Assembly: GCF_000341085.1 (NCBI RefSeq) | Contig: NZ_ANBA01000031.1 | Location: 1-64,000 of the forward strand | Reading direction: 5' to 3' | Length of the DNA stretch: 64,000 nucleotides | Source of the DNA: Nocardiopsis ganjiahuensis DSM 45031 | GTDB taxonomy: Bacteria > Actinomycetota > Actinomycetes > Streptosporangiales > Streptosporangiaceae | Part shown: in pieces, positions 24,321 to 32,735 of the stretch | How positions within the stretch are numbered: position 1 is the first letter of the stretch | Layout: every line of letters begins with the position of its first letter | The notes under the pieces: model-generated | What the model saw: only the letters and a program-made list of their open reading frames with translations | Database searches by the model: none | What the model was told of the DNA's origin: nothing | Translations under genes and position numbers: made by a program

Positions 24321-24692
24321 TTGAGTCACTGGCGTCTGAACAACCCCCGGGCCTCCCGGGCGAAGTCGGCACTCGCCAGCCGGATCAAGCACAAGCCCCG
24401 CCACGCCTTCTGCGCCGAGCGCGCGATCACGGCATTGCTGGGCGAGCTCTCCTCGGTCGCCTCCCGTCCGCTGTACTGGTCGGGCACCTCCGAGATGGCC
24501 GTCGCCTCCGTCATGCGCGACGTCAACGTCTGGTGCCGCGACGGCCGCTTCTTCTGGAACGACCTCTTCCACGGCAGCACGATGTCCCACCCCGCGAGCG
24601 ACCCCGCCGGTGCCGCCGCCCTCCTGAACCCCTTCGCCCAGGTTCCGGAGCCCGCGCACTACTACACGCACCGCCAGCCGGTCGCCGCCTAG
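24321..24692 (+). CDS. Small protein of unknown function
   Basis: 123 residues, no signal peptide or membrane helix. The N-terminal 40 residues are basic (SHWRLNNPRASRAKSALASR, then IKHKPRHAFC). A tryptophan-rich centre follows (LYWSGTSEMAV, VNVWCRDGRFFWNDLF), and the tail is Pro/Ala-rich. I do not recognise a family. The start TTG 24321 is supported by GGAGA 5 nt upstream. A long leader with a CRP-like site precedes it. It is followed after 130 bases by the sarcosine-oxidase-like gene. A nucleic-acid- or ribosome-binding role would fit the charge pattern but is speculation. Confidence 0.65.
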   Translation: MSHWRLNNPRASRAKSALASRIKHKPRHAFCAERAITALLGELSSVASRPLYWSGTSEMAVASVMRDVNVWCRDGRFFWNDLFHGSTMSHPASDPAGAAALLNPFAQVPEPAHYYTHRQPVAA

Positions 24693-24822
24693 CCGTGCCC
24701 GCTGCGGACCTGCGCCCGTCGGCCGCCCGCGGCGCGGACTCCGACCCGGCTCGCCCCCTCCCGCGACGTGTCGCGGAGGACCGGTCCGCCGGCGCCCTCA
24801 CCAGAAGCCGCACCCCCGCCCC

Positions 24823-26034
24823 ATGACCACACGCGTCGACACCGACACCGTCGTGGTCGGTCTGGGTGCGATGGGATCCCAGGCGCTGTGGCGCCTGGCC
24901 CGTGACGGGGTCGACGTGATCGGGGTCGAGCAGTTCTCCCCCGGACACGACCGCGGCTCCAGCCACGGCGAGTCCCGCATCATCCGGACCGCCTACCTCG
25001 AGGGCGCCGAGTACGTGCCCTTCGTCCGGGCCGCCTGGCGCGCCTGGGGCGAGCTGGAGGAAGCCTCCGGCTCCCGGCTCGTGGTCCGGTCCGGCGCCCT
25101 GATGCTCGGTCGGCCCGGCTCCGGCGCGATCAGCGGCTCCATCGCCGCCGCCGAACAGCACGGCCTCGCCCACGAGCACCTCTCCCCCGCCGCGCTCGCC
25201 GAGCGCCACCCCCGGCACGCCGTGCGCCCCGACGAGGTCGGCGTCTTCGAGGAGGCCGCCGGTGTGGTGCTGCCCGAGGCCTCGATCCTCGCCGCCGTCC
25301 GCCTGGCCCGTCAGGCCGGTGCCCGTGTGTGGACCCACCAGGCCGTCACCCGCATCGAGCCCGACCCCGACCGTCCCCGGGTCCGGATCGGTGACACCGA
25401 GATCCGCGCCCGGCGCGTCATCGTCACCGCCGGAGCCTGGCTGCCCGCACTGGTGCCGGGCGTCGCCGGCCTGGGCGGCGGAATCCGCGTGGAACGCCGT
25501 GTGCTCGGCTGGTTCCGCATCACCGGGCCCGCTCCCGGCACCGCACCCCCCGAACCCGTCTTCGCCCGCGACGAACCCGACGGCACCCTCTGGTACGGCT
25601 TCCCCAGCATGGACGGCGGCCGGACCCTGAAGATCGGTGTGCACGCGGAGTCGCCCGAGGTCAGAGCGTCCGCTGTCCGCCCGCCCGGTGCGCAGTGGGG
25701 TGAACCCGTCGACCCCGACACCGGGCCCCGGCCCCCGGACGAGGCCGACGCGCACCGCCTGGGCGAACTCGCCACCGGCCTGCGCGGGGTGGCGCCCCTG
25801 CCCGAACGCATGGCGTCCTGCATGTACACCATGACCCCCGACGAGCACTTCCTCATCGGCCGCCGCGACGAACTGCCCGGCCTGGTCCTGGCCGGCGGCT
25901 TCTCCGGGCACGGCTTCAAGTTCGCCTCCGCGGTCGGTCAGGCCGTGGCCGACCTGGCACGCGACGGCCGCACCGAGCTCCCCGTCGGCATGTTCGACCC
26001 CCATCGCTGGGACACCCCGCCCACGCGCCTCTGA
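24823..26034 (+). CDS. soxA: Monomeric sarcosine oxidase / N-methyltryptophan oxidase family flavoenzyme
   Basis: 403 residues, close to the family length. The N-terminal VVVGLGAMGSQALWRLARDG is the FAD Rossmann loop, followed by EQFSPGHDRGSSHGESRIIR. The covalent flavin cysteine is conserved at Cys333 in SCMYTMTPDEHFLIG. GGFSGHGFKFASAVGQAVAD is the C-terminal FAD-binding motif. The enzyme oxidatively demethylates secondary amino acids such as sarcosine, giving formaldehyde and hydrogen peroxide. The exact substrate (sarcosine, N-methyltryptophan or another N-methyl amino acid) is not decided by the motifs. ATG 24823 lacks a strong Shine-Dalgarno. It stands alone before the kinase array. Confidence 0.88.
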   Translation: MTTRVDTDTVVVGLGAMGSQALWRLARDGVDVIGVEQFSPGHDRGSSHGESRIIRTAYLEGAEYVPFVRAAWRAWGELEEASGSRLVVRSGALMLGRPGSGAISGSIAAAEQHGLAHEHLSPAALAERHPRHAVRPDEVGVFEEAAGVVLPEASILAAVRLARQAGARVWTHQAVTRIEPDPDRPRVRIGDTEIRARRVIVTAGAWLPALVPGVAGLGGGIRVERRVLGWFRITGPAPGTAPPEPVFARDEPDGTLWYGFPSMDGGRTLKIGVHAESPEVRASAVRPPGAQWGEPVDPDTGPRPPDEADAHRLGELATGLRGVAPLPERMASCMYTMTPDEHFLIGRRDELPGLVLAGGFSGHGFKFASAVGQAVADLARDGRTELPVGMFDPHRWDTPPTRL

Positions 26035-26255
26035 CCCGCCACTCGCACCCGCGCTCTCGCGTACCGGGGCCCCGACGGTTCACCGTGCGCCGGCACACCG
26101 GCCGAGAACTCCTCCCGCCCCCGGCCGGAACAGGACACACACCTGGGTGCTTTGTCACCAACCAGCTACATTGGCGGGGTACACCAACCCCCCTCCGGAC
26201 CTGCCGGAACACAGGCTCCCTCTCCGCGGCCGCACGCAGTAAGGACCCCACAGCC

Positions 26256-28373
26256 GTGCAACCCCTCACCTCCGACGACCCGAACGCCATCGGCCCGCAC
26301 CGCCTCCTCGCCCGCCTCGGCGCGGGCGGCATGGGCAAGGTGTACCTGGCCCGCACCCCCGACGGGCACCTGTGCGCTCTGAAGGTGGTCAAGGAGGACC
26401 TGGCGCACGACAGCCAGTTCCGGGCCCGGTTCGCCCGCGAGGTCCGCGCGGCGCAGCGGGTGCGCGGCCCCTTCACCCCCGCGGTCGTCGACGCCGACCC
26501 GGAGGCCGCCGCCCCCTGGATGGCCACCGAGTACGTGCCCGGCCCCACCCTCAAGGAGGCGGTCCGGGAGAACGGCCCCTTTCCCGAGGAGTCCCTGCGG
26601 GTCCTGGTCCTGGGCCTGGCCCGCGCACTGTCCACCATCCACGCGGCCGGGCTCATGCACCGCGACCTCAAGCCCAGCAACATCCTGCTGTCGCCCCGCG
26701 GCCCCCAGGTGATCGACTTCGGCATCGCCCGCGCCGTCGAGGGCACCGTCCTCACCAAGACCGGGCAGACCTTCGGAACGCCCTCCTACACCTCGCCCGA
26801 ACAGATCACCGGGCAGAACGTGACCCCGCGCGCCGACGTGTTCTCCATGGCGGGCGCCGTGCTGTTCGCGGCCGGCGGCGCACCGCCGTTCGGTGAGGGC
26901 AGCCCGATCAGCACCCTCAACAAGGTCATGAAGGGCGAACCGCGTCTGGAGGCCGTCCCCGAGGGCCCGCTGCGCGACCTGCTCACCCGGTGCTTCGCCA
27001 AGGACCCGGGCCGGCGCCCGGACGCCGAGACCGTCCAGCGTGAACTCTCCGGGCTCCCGCTGCCCTCCGCCGAACACGGATGGCTCCCCTCCCAGGTCAA
27101 CCAGCAGATCGACGTCAAGGCCGGGGAGACCCAGCGGGCCGAGGCCGCCGACCGCACCACCGTGCCCCTGCACCCGGGGGCCGGTCAGCAGACGGCACCG
27201 ACGGGCCACGGGGGCGGGGAGGCCGGACGGCCCTGGTGGCGCGGCCGGACCGCGACGGCCGTGGCCGCCGCTACCGCGGCCCTGCTCCTGCTGGGCGGCG
27301 GCGCCTTCGCGCTGACCGCCCTCCCCCTCGGCTCAGAGGACACGCCCGCGGACGCCGCCGACGACGGAACCGGCTCCGAGGGCGACGACGTCGCCGAAGG
27401 CGGGGACGGGGAGGAGCAGGACGGCCGGAGCGAACTCGAGGAGACCGCGCTCCAGGGATTCCTCTACACCCTCGGCTTCTCCGAGGACGGGGAGGCCCTC
27501 CACGTCTTCGGCTCCAACACGCTCTCCTCCTGGGACTGGCGGGAGGGGGTCTCGCTCGACCACTACGTGCCCACCCCGACCGGCGCCATGATGACGCCCG
27601 ACGGGTACGTCGCGGGCACCAACAGCCAGTTCGTGGAGGTGTGGGACGGCGGCAGCGACAACCGGGTCGCCGTGCTCGGCAACGGCGAGGACGAGGAACG
27701 CGGCCAGTTCGACATGCCCGCGCTGACCGCCGACGGCAGCCGGGTGGCCACGCTCGGCACCGACGACGGCACCGTCGAGGGCACTCCGCACATCCAGGTC
27801 TGGGACGTCGGGGCCCGGGAGGTCCTGAACGAGTTCCCCATCGAGGGCGTCCTGACGGACCTGTTCTACACCCCCGACGACTCCGCCCTGGTGGGTGTGG
27901 TCTCCGAGCCCGGCTACACGACCCACATCGGGGTCCTGGTCTGGGACCCCGAGACCGGTGACGAACTCCAGCGGTTCGACGGCGCCGACTTCTACAACGT
28001 CTCGTTGGCGGAGGACGGTACGAGCCTGGCGATGGTCACGGACCGCACCGAGGCCCACATCGCGGACATCGAGACCGGAGAGGTCCGGGACCTGGAGTCC
28101 ACCGGTCTGGAGTACGAGGAGCTCTACGAGGTCCAGTTCTCCACCGACGGCTCCCTGGTCTACGGGGCCACCTCCGAGTTCAGTGACGCACCGGGGTTCG
28201 TCTGGGACGCCGAGAGCGGTGACCTCGTGCCGACGGACGGTCTGGTGCTCAACAGCCCCATCGGAGTCCACCCCGACGGCGAGCTCATCGCCACCACCAC
28301 CTCCCCCGAGGGGGGCGTCTACACCATCCTCATCCTGGACGCCGACTTCGACGTCGTCGCCGAGGTGAGCTGA
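26256..28373 (+). CDS. Ser/Thr kinase-beta-propeller membrane protein, type A copy 1
   Basis: About 705 residues. Residues 10-270 are a Hanks-type kinase: Gly loop LGAGGMGKVYL, Lys43, catalytic HRDLKPSN (Asp137), DFG Asp154, and SPEQ at the end of the activation loop. All catalytic residues are present. One helix at ~330-352 (AATAALLLLGGGAFALTA) and an acidic linker follow. The C-terminal ~320 residues form an extracytoplasmic propeller with repeats such as GFSEDGEALHVF and LSSWDWREG. It probably senses something outside the membrane and phosphorylates cytoplasmic targets. GTG 26256 is chosen by alignment with the paralogue at 34895 and an AAGGA upstream. It is first of seven tandem paralogues. 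Confidence 0.9.
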   Translation: MQPLTSDDPNAIGPHRLLARLGAGGMGKVYLARTPDGHLCALKVVKEDLAHDSQFRARFAREVRAAQRVRGPFTPAVVDADPEAAAPWMATEYVPGPTLKEAVRENGPFPEESLRVLVLGLARALSTIHAAGLMHRDLKPSNILLSPRGPQVIDFGIARAVEGTVLTKTGQTFGTPSYTSPEQITGQNVTPRADVFSMAGAVLFAAGGAPPFGEGSPISTLNKVMKGEPRLEAVPEGPLRDLLTRCFAKDPGRRPDAETVQRELSGLPLPSAEHGWLPSQVNQQIDVKAGETQRAEAADRTTVPLHPGAGQQTAPTGHGGGEAGRPWWRGRTATAVAAATAALLLLGGGAFALTALPLGSEDTPADAADDGTGSEGDDVAEGGDGEEQDGRSELEETALQGFLYTLGFSEDGEALHVFGSNTLSSWDWREGVSLDHYVPTPTGAMMTPDGYVAGTNSQFVEVWDGGSDNRVAVLGNGEDEERGQFDMPALTADGSRVATLGTDDGTVEGTPHIQVWDVGAREVLNEFPIEGVLTDLFYTPDDSALVGVVSEPGYTTHIGVLVWDPETGDELQRFDGADFYNVSLAEDGTSLAMVTDRTEAHIADIETGEVRDLESTGLEYEELYEVQFSTDGSLVYGATSEFSDAPGFVWDAESGDLVPTDGLVLNSPIGVHPDGELIATTTSPEGGVYTILILDADFDVVAEVS

Positions 28374-28389
28374 TCTCCCGGAAGGCACC

Positions 28390-30453
28390 ATGCAGCAACC
28401 CGCCCCCAACGACCCGAGCCGGGTAGGCCACTACCGCGTCGTCGCCCTGCTGGGCTCCGGCGGCATGGGACGCGTCTACCTCGGAACGGACCCCTCGGGT
28501 TTCCCCGCCGCGGTGAAGGTCGTCCGCGCCGAGTACGCGTACGACCCCGGTTTCCGTGAGCGCTTCGCCCGCGAACTCGAACTCGCCCAACGGGTCTACG
28601 GCAACTACACGCCCCGGGTCCTGGCCGCCGACACCTCGGGCCAGACCCCGTGGCTGGCCACCGAGTACGTGATGGGCCCCTCCCTCCAGGACCTGGTCCA
28701 GGACACCGGGCCCCTGCCCGAGCACGCGGTGCGCTTCATGGGCCGCGGGATCGCCCAGGCCCTGGAGCGGGTGCACGCCACCGGGCTGGTCCACCGCGAC
28801 CTCAAGCCCGGCAACGTCATGGTCTCCGCCGCGGGACCCCAGGTGATCGACTTCGGTATCGCCCGCGCTATGGGGGACGCGCAGGGCGGTGAGGAGGAGA
28901 GGATCATCGGCACCCCGGGGTACATGGCCCCCGAGGCCGTGAACGGCGAGGAGAGCGGCCCGGCCGCGGACGTCTTCGCGCTCGGCGGGGTCCTGGTCCA
29001 CGCGCTCACCGGAAGCGGCCCGTTCGGCGACGGCCACCCCTCGGCGGTGCTCTACCGGATCGGCAACCTGGAGCCCGACCTCAGCGGCGTCCCGGCGTCG
29101 CTGCGCGGGATCGTCGCCGCCTGCCTGGAGAAGGACCCCGGCCGCCGGCCCGACGCCGCGCAGGTCCTCCAGGCCCTCGGCGGGCCCACCGCGCCCGCAG
29201 CCACCGCCGCCGCCTGGCTGCCCCCGGCCGCCGCCGCACGGATCGACGGGGTCGCCCGGGAGTACGAGAACGCGGTCCGATCGTCGAGCGTGTCCGGCGG
29301 GAAGGGCACCCTCGGCCGGAGCCTGCTCATCGCCGGGGCCGCCGCCGTCGCGCTGGTCATGGTCGCCGGGGTCGGTGTGTGGGCGGCGCGGGACGCCGGA
29401 CTGATCGGTTCGGGACCGGGCGAGGCCGCACCCGAACCGGAGCCGGAGAGCCCTCAGCGCGACGTCTGCGACCCCTCCGAGCACATCGCCCCCGAGTTCA
29501 CCGAGGCGGCCAACGAGGAGATGACCGCGCCCAACGACGACGAGGGCATGTTCCACACCGGGTTCTCCAACGACGGCGAGGTCCTCGCGGTCGCCGGCAC
29601 CGGCGGCGTCGCCCTGTGGGACTGGCGGGAGCAGGAGGAGCTCGCGCTGATCGAGACCGAGATCGCGCCCCTGAAGGGCCACCCCCAGTTCAGCGCCGAC
29701 GACTGCCTCCTCGCCTACGCCTCCGACGACGGCGCGTACGTGTACTCGCTGGAGAGCGGGGAGGTGACGGTGTTCTCCGAGGGGTACGAGGTCGGCTCGG
29801 TCGCCTTCACCCCCGACAACGCCCAGCTGGTCGTCGGCAACTACGACCTCCAGGTGGACTCCGGCGTGCTCGTGTACGACCTGGAGACCGGGGAGCTGGT
29901 CACCACCTACACCGACGGCGGGCGGACCATCGTGTCGGTCGCCGTCTCCCCGGACGGCGGACACATCGCCGCGCAGGACATCCTCGACACCTCGACGATC
30001 TGGAACACCGGGACCGGGGAGAACGTCGCCTCGGGGGAGGACATCCCGAACACCGACACGCGCGCCCTGAGCTTCGCCGACGAGGAGACCCTGGTCTACC
30101 CCGACGTCAACGGCGCGCACAGCCAGAACGTCGTCTCCGACGTCGAGCAGAGCACCTCGTTCCTCGCCGAGGACCTGGAGGAGGGCTTCTCGATGCACGA
30201 ACACGAGTACAGCCTGGAGGCCGACCGGGTGTACGCCACCTACCTCCCCGAGGACCTCGACCCGGAGAAGGGGTTCATGAAGGTCTGGGAGTACTCCACC
30301 GGCGAGGAGCTGACCGCGGAGGCCGATGAGGGGTTCATGTGGGAGATCGCCGTCCACCCGCAGGGCGAGGTCATCATCGGTGTCCCCGCCACCGGTAACG
30401 GCATGTGGGTCGTGGACGCCCAGGAGATGCGCATCCTCGACCGCTTCTTCTAG
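28390..30453 (+). CDS. Ser/Thr kinase-beta-propeller membrane protein, type B copy 1
   Basis: 687 residues. Kinase domain: LGSGGMGRVYLG, Lys43, HRDLKPGN with Asp137, DFGIARAM with Asp154, and APEAV. It looks active and belongs to a subgroup distinct from type A, lacking the VEGTVLTKTGQ activation segment and having MGDAQGGEEERIIGTPGYM instead. The membrane helix is at about 312-335. The propeller begins after a Cys (RDVCDPSEHIAPEF) and includes VALWDWREQEELAL. ATG 28390 is 16 bases after the previous stop with GGAAGG upstream, so it is cotranscribed with type A copy 1. Confidence 0.9.
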   Translation: MQQPAPNDPSRVGHYRVVALLGSGGMGRVYLGTDPSGFPAAVKVVRAEYAYDPGFRERFARELELAQRVYGNYTPRVLAADTSGQTPWLATEYVMGPSLQDLVQDTGPLPEHAVRFMGRGIAQALERVHATGLVHRDLKPGNVMVSAAGPQVIDFGIARAMGDAQGGEEERIIGTPGYMAPEAVNGEESGPAADVFALGGVLVHALTGSGPFGDGHPSAVLYRIGNLEPDLSGVPASLRGIVAACLEKDPGRRPDAAQVLQALGGPTAPAATAAAWLPPAAAARIDGVAREYENAVRSSSVSGGKGTLGRSLLIAGAAAVALVMVAGVGVWAARDAGLIGSGPGEAAPEPEPESPQRDVCDPSEHIAPEFTEAANEEMTAPNDDEGMFHTGFSNDGEVLAVAGTGGVALWDWREQEELALIETEIAPLKGHPQFSADDCLLAYASDDGAYVYSLESGEVTVFSEGYEVGSVAFTPDNAQLVVGNYDLQVDSGVLVYDLETGELVTTYTDGGRTIVSVAVSPDGGHIAAQDILDTSTIWNTGTGENVASGEDIPNTDTRALSFADEETLVYPDVNGAHSQNVVSDVEQSTSFLAEDLEEGFSMHEHEYSLEADRVYATYLPEDLDPEKGFMKVWEYSTGEELTAEADEGFMWEIAVHPQGEVIIGVPATGNGMWVVDAQEMRILDRFF

Positions 30454-30541
30454 CGGGTCCGCCCGGGGCCCGTGCGCCCCGCTCCCCGAACCCCGCACCG
30501 CCCCGTACCGCTCCCTCACCCCTCCTGACCCGGTAAGGCCC

Positions 30542-32590
30542 ATGTTCCCTCTGCACCCGCACGACCCGCCCTCCGTCGGCCCGCACCGCCTGTACGCCCG
30601 CCTCGGCGAGGACGCCTACGCACGGGTCTACCTGGGTGCGGCCGGGGTCGAGGACCCGGTCGCGGTGAAGGTCGTCCGACCGGAGTACGCCACCAGCCCT
30701 GCCTTCCGCTCGGCCTTCACCCAGCAGGTGGAGGCCGCCTACGGGCTGAACAGCGCCCACGTGTGCGCGGTCCGCGACGCCGACCTGCGCGGCGCGGTGC
30801 CCTGGGTCGCCGTGTCCCGGCCGCTCGGCCCCGCCCTGGCCGACCTGGTCCGCCACAACGGCCCCCTGCCGGTGGACGCCCTGCACCCCCTCGCCCTGGC
30901 CCTCGCCCAGGGCCTGGCCGACCTGCACGCCTCGGACCGTGCGCACGGTTCGCTGTGGCCGGACGGGGTGCTGCTGTCCGGCCGGACCGCTCTGCTGGCC
31001 GACCCCGGGCTGGAGTGGGCGATCAGCGACGCCGAACAGCGTGCCCCCCACCCCGCGTTCGCCGCGCCCGAGGGCGGGGCCACCCCGGCCACGGACGTGT
31101 TCTCGTGGGCCTCCACCCTGTGCTTCGCCGCCAGCGGCGTGGAGGGCCCCGACGGCCTCGCCCGGGTCCCCCTGCAGCTGCGCGGCCTGGTCGACACCTG
31201 CCTCAAACGGGACCCCCGGCTGCGCCCCAGCGCGGACGACCTGGTCCGGATGCTGGGCGGCCCCTCCGGCCCCCAGGACTGGTCACCGCCGGTCCGGGCG
31301 GCGATCGACTCGGTCGCCGACGCCCAGCGGTCCATGCTCAGCACCGCCGCGGTCACCCCCCGTGCCTCGACCGGGGACGGCGGCCCTCCCACCCGGAAAC
31401 GCGGTCGGCTCATGGCCGCGGGCGCGGGTGTCCTGGCCCTGGTGGTGGTCGCGGCCGCCGGGGCGGTGTTCGCCCACAACCGGCTCGGCGGCGCCGCGGA
31501 CCAGGGCCGGCAGAGCCAGGGAGGGGAGGACGACGGGGCCGGCGCCCTGATCACCGACGCCGGGTGCCTGGACGGCACGGGGTACCCGGCACCCGAGGAG
31601 CCCCTCCCCGAGGACACCAGCTTCCGGGATCCCCGGTTCTCACCGGACGGGGACGTCCTCGTCACGGCCTCGAGCGCGGGGCTCTCCGTCTGGGACTGGA
31701 AGGAGGGTGAGGAGGTCGCCCGGCCGGCGGAGGACTCCTCCCCCCTCGCCCAGCCGGTGTTCTCCCCGGTCGGCTGCACCGTGGCCGCCACCCGGAGGGT
31801 CGAGTACGAGGGCCGCGAGTACCCGGTGAGCGTCGGGTACACCTACGACCTGCCCGCCGGCACCACCACCGAGCACCTGGGCCCGCAGGACGGCCCGGAC
31901 GACAGCGGCCGGTGGCTGCTGAAGCCGCTGGACGTGACGGGGATGGCCTTCTCCACGGACGGAGGCCTCCTGGCGGTGACCGTGAGCGCCGGCTACGGCG
32001 AGGACAGCACCGTGGTGGTCGACACCGCCACCGGCGAGGCGGGCGAGCCGATGGCCTCGGGTGTGCACCACGGCACCGTGTTCGTGGACGACGGGCACTT
32101 CGCCACCAACGACCGCGGTGAGATCCACGTCTGGGACGCGGAGACCGGCGAGGAGGTCCACGTCGTCCAAGGGGCCGTCGGCAGCTCGCTGGCGGTGGTC
32201 CCGGGTGAGACCCAGGTCGTCCACCTCACCTCGGACCGGCAGATCGTCGTCCGCGACTACACCACCGGCGAGGAGGTCGCGTCCTTCACCCGGGAGGAGT
32301 ACGAGACCGACGACGACCCCCTGCTCACCGAACTCCTGGCGGACCCCGCCCGGAACCGCGTGTACGCGACCTGGCAGGTGACCACCGGTGAGGGCGCGTG
32401 GCGGTACTCCACGTACGTCTGGGACACGGCCACCGGGGAGAACCTCGCCGAGGGCAACGAGAACATCGGGAAGTACACCGCCCTCGTCCCGCACCCGGAC
32501 GGCGAGGTGCTCGCCGCCACCACGGTCGCGGAGAGCGACCTGGTGCTGGTCGACCCCGACACCTTCGAAGTGGTCAGGGAGCTCGGCTGA
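30542..32590 (+). CDS. Pseudokinase-beta-propeller membrane protein, type C copy 1
   Basis: About 682 residues, same architecture as its neighbours. Kinase-fold N-terminus: the Gly loop is degenerate (LGEDAYARVYLG), Lys43 is kept, but the catalytic HRD is HGS (His135-Gly136-Ser137) and DFG is DPG (154-156). With the catalytic Asp gone it should not transfer phosphate and is more likely a scaffold or allosteric partner. The membrane helix lies near 290-310 (GVLALVVVAAAGAVFAHNRL). The propeller opens with DAGCLDGTGYPAP, and its first blade holds LSVWDWKEGEEV. ATG 30542 follows the type B stop by 88 bases and has TAAGG upstream. Confidence 0.88.
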   Translation: MFPLHPHDPPSVGPHRLYARLGEDAYARVYLGAAGVEDPVAVKVVRPEYATSPAFRSAFTQQVEAAYGLNSAHVCAVRDADLRGAVPWVAVSRPLGPALADLVRHNGPLPVDALHPLALALAQGLADLHASDRAHGSLWPDGVLLSGRTALLADPGLEWAISDAEQRAPHPAFAAPEGGATPATDVFSWASTLCFAASGVEGPDGLARVPLQLRGLVDTCLKRDPRLRPSADDLVRMLGGPSGPQDWSPPVRAAIDSVADAQRSMLSTAAVTPRASTGDGGPPTRKRGRLMAAGAGVLALVVVAAAGAVFAHNRLGGAADQGRQSQGGEDDGAGALITDAGCLDGTGYPAPEEPLPEDTSFRDPRFSPDGDVLVTASSAGLSVWDWKEGEEVARPAEDSSPLAQPVFSPVGCTVAATRRVEYEGREYPVSVGYTYDLPAGTTTEHLGPQDGPDDSGRWLLKPLDVTGMAFSTDGGLLAVTVSAGYGEDSTVVVDTATGEAGEPMASGVHHGTVFVDDGHFATNDRGEIHVWDAETGEEVHVVQGAVGSSLAVVPGETQVVHLTSDRQIVVRDYTTGEEVASFTREEYETDDDPLLTELLADPARNRVYATWQVTTGEGAWRYSTYVWDTATGENLAEGNENIGKYTALVPHPDGEVLAATTVAESDLVLVDPDTFEVVRELG

Positions 32591-32735
32591 CGGGACCGCG
32601 GTGGAACGGCGGCAGGGGGCGGGAGCGCGACCGTTCGGGGACCCGGAGTGACACGGACCGGGCCCCGGGGACCGGAAAGCCCGCCAAGGCGGGCAAACTG
32701 GTACCCGATCCCCGTCCTTGAGGAGCTGAACCGCC
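32591..32735 (+). promoter_or_regulatory. Gap between kinase sub-arrays with a hairpin
   Basis: 145 bases, the longest gap in the kinase array. It includes a small inverted repeat GCCCGCC/GGCGGGC (32679-32694) and GAGGAG upstream of GTG 32736. It may mark the boundary between an A-B-C module and the following A-A-B-C module and could hold a promoter. Confidence 0.35.
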
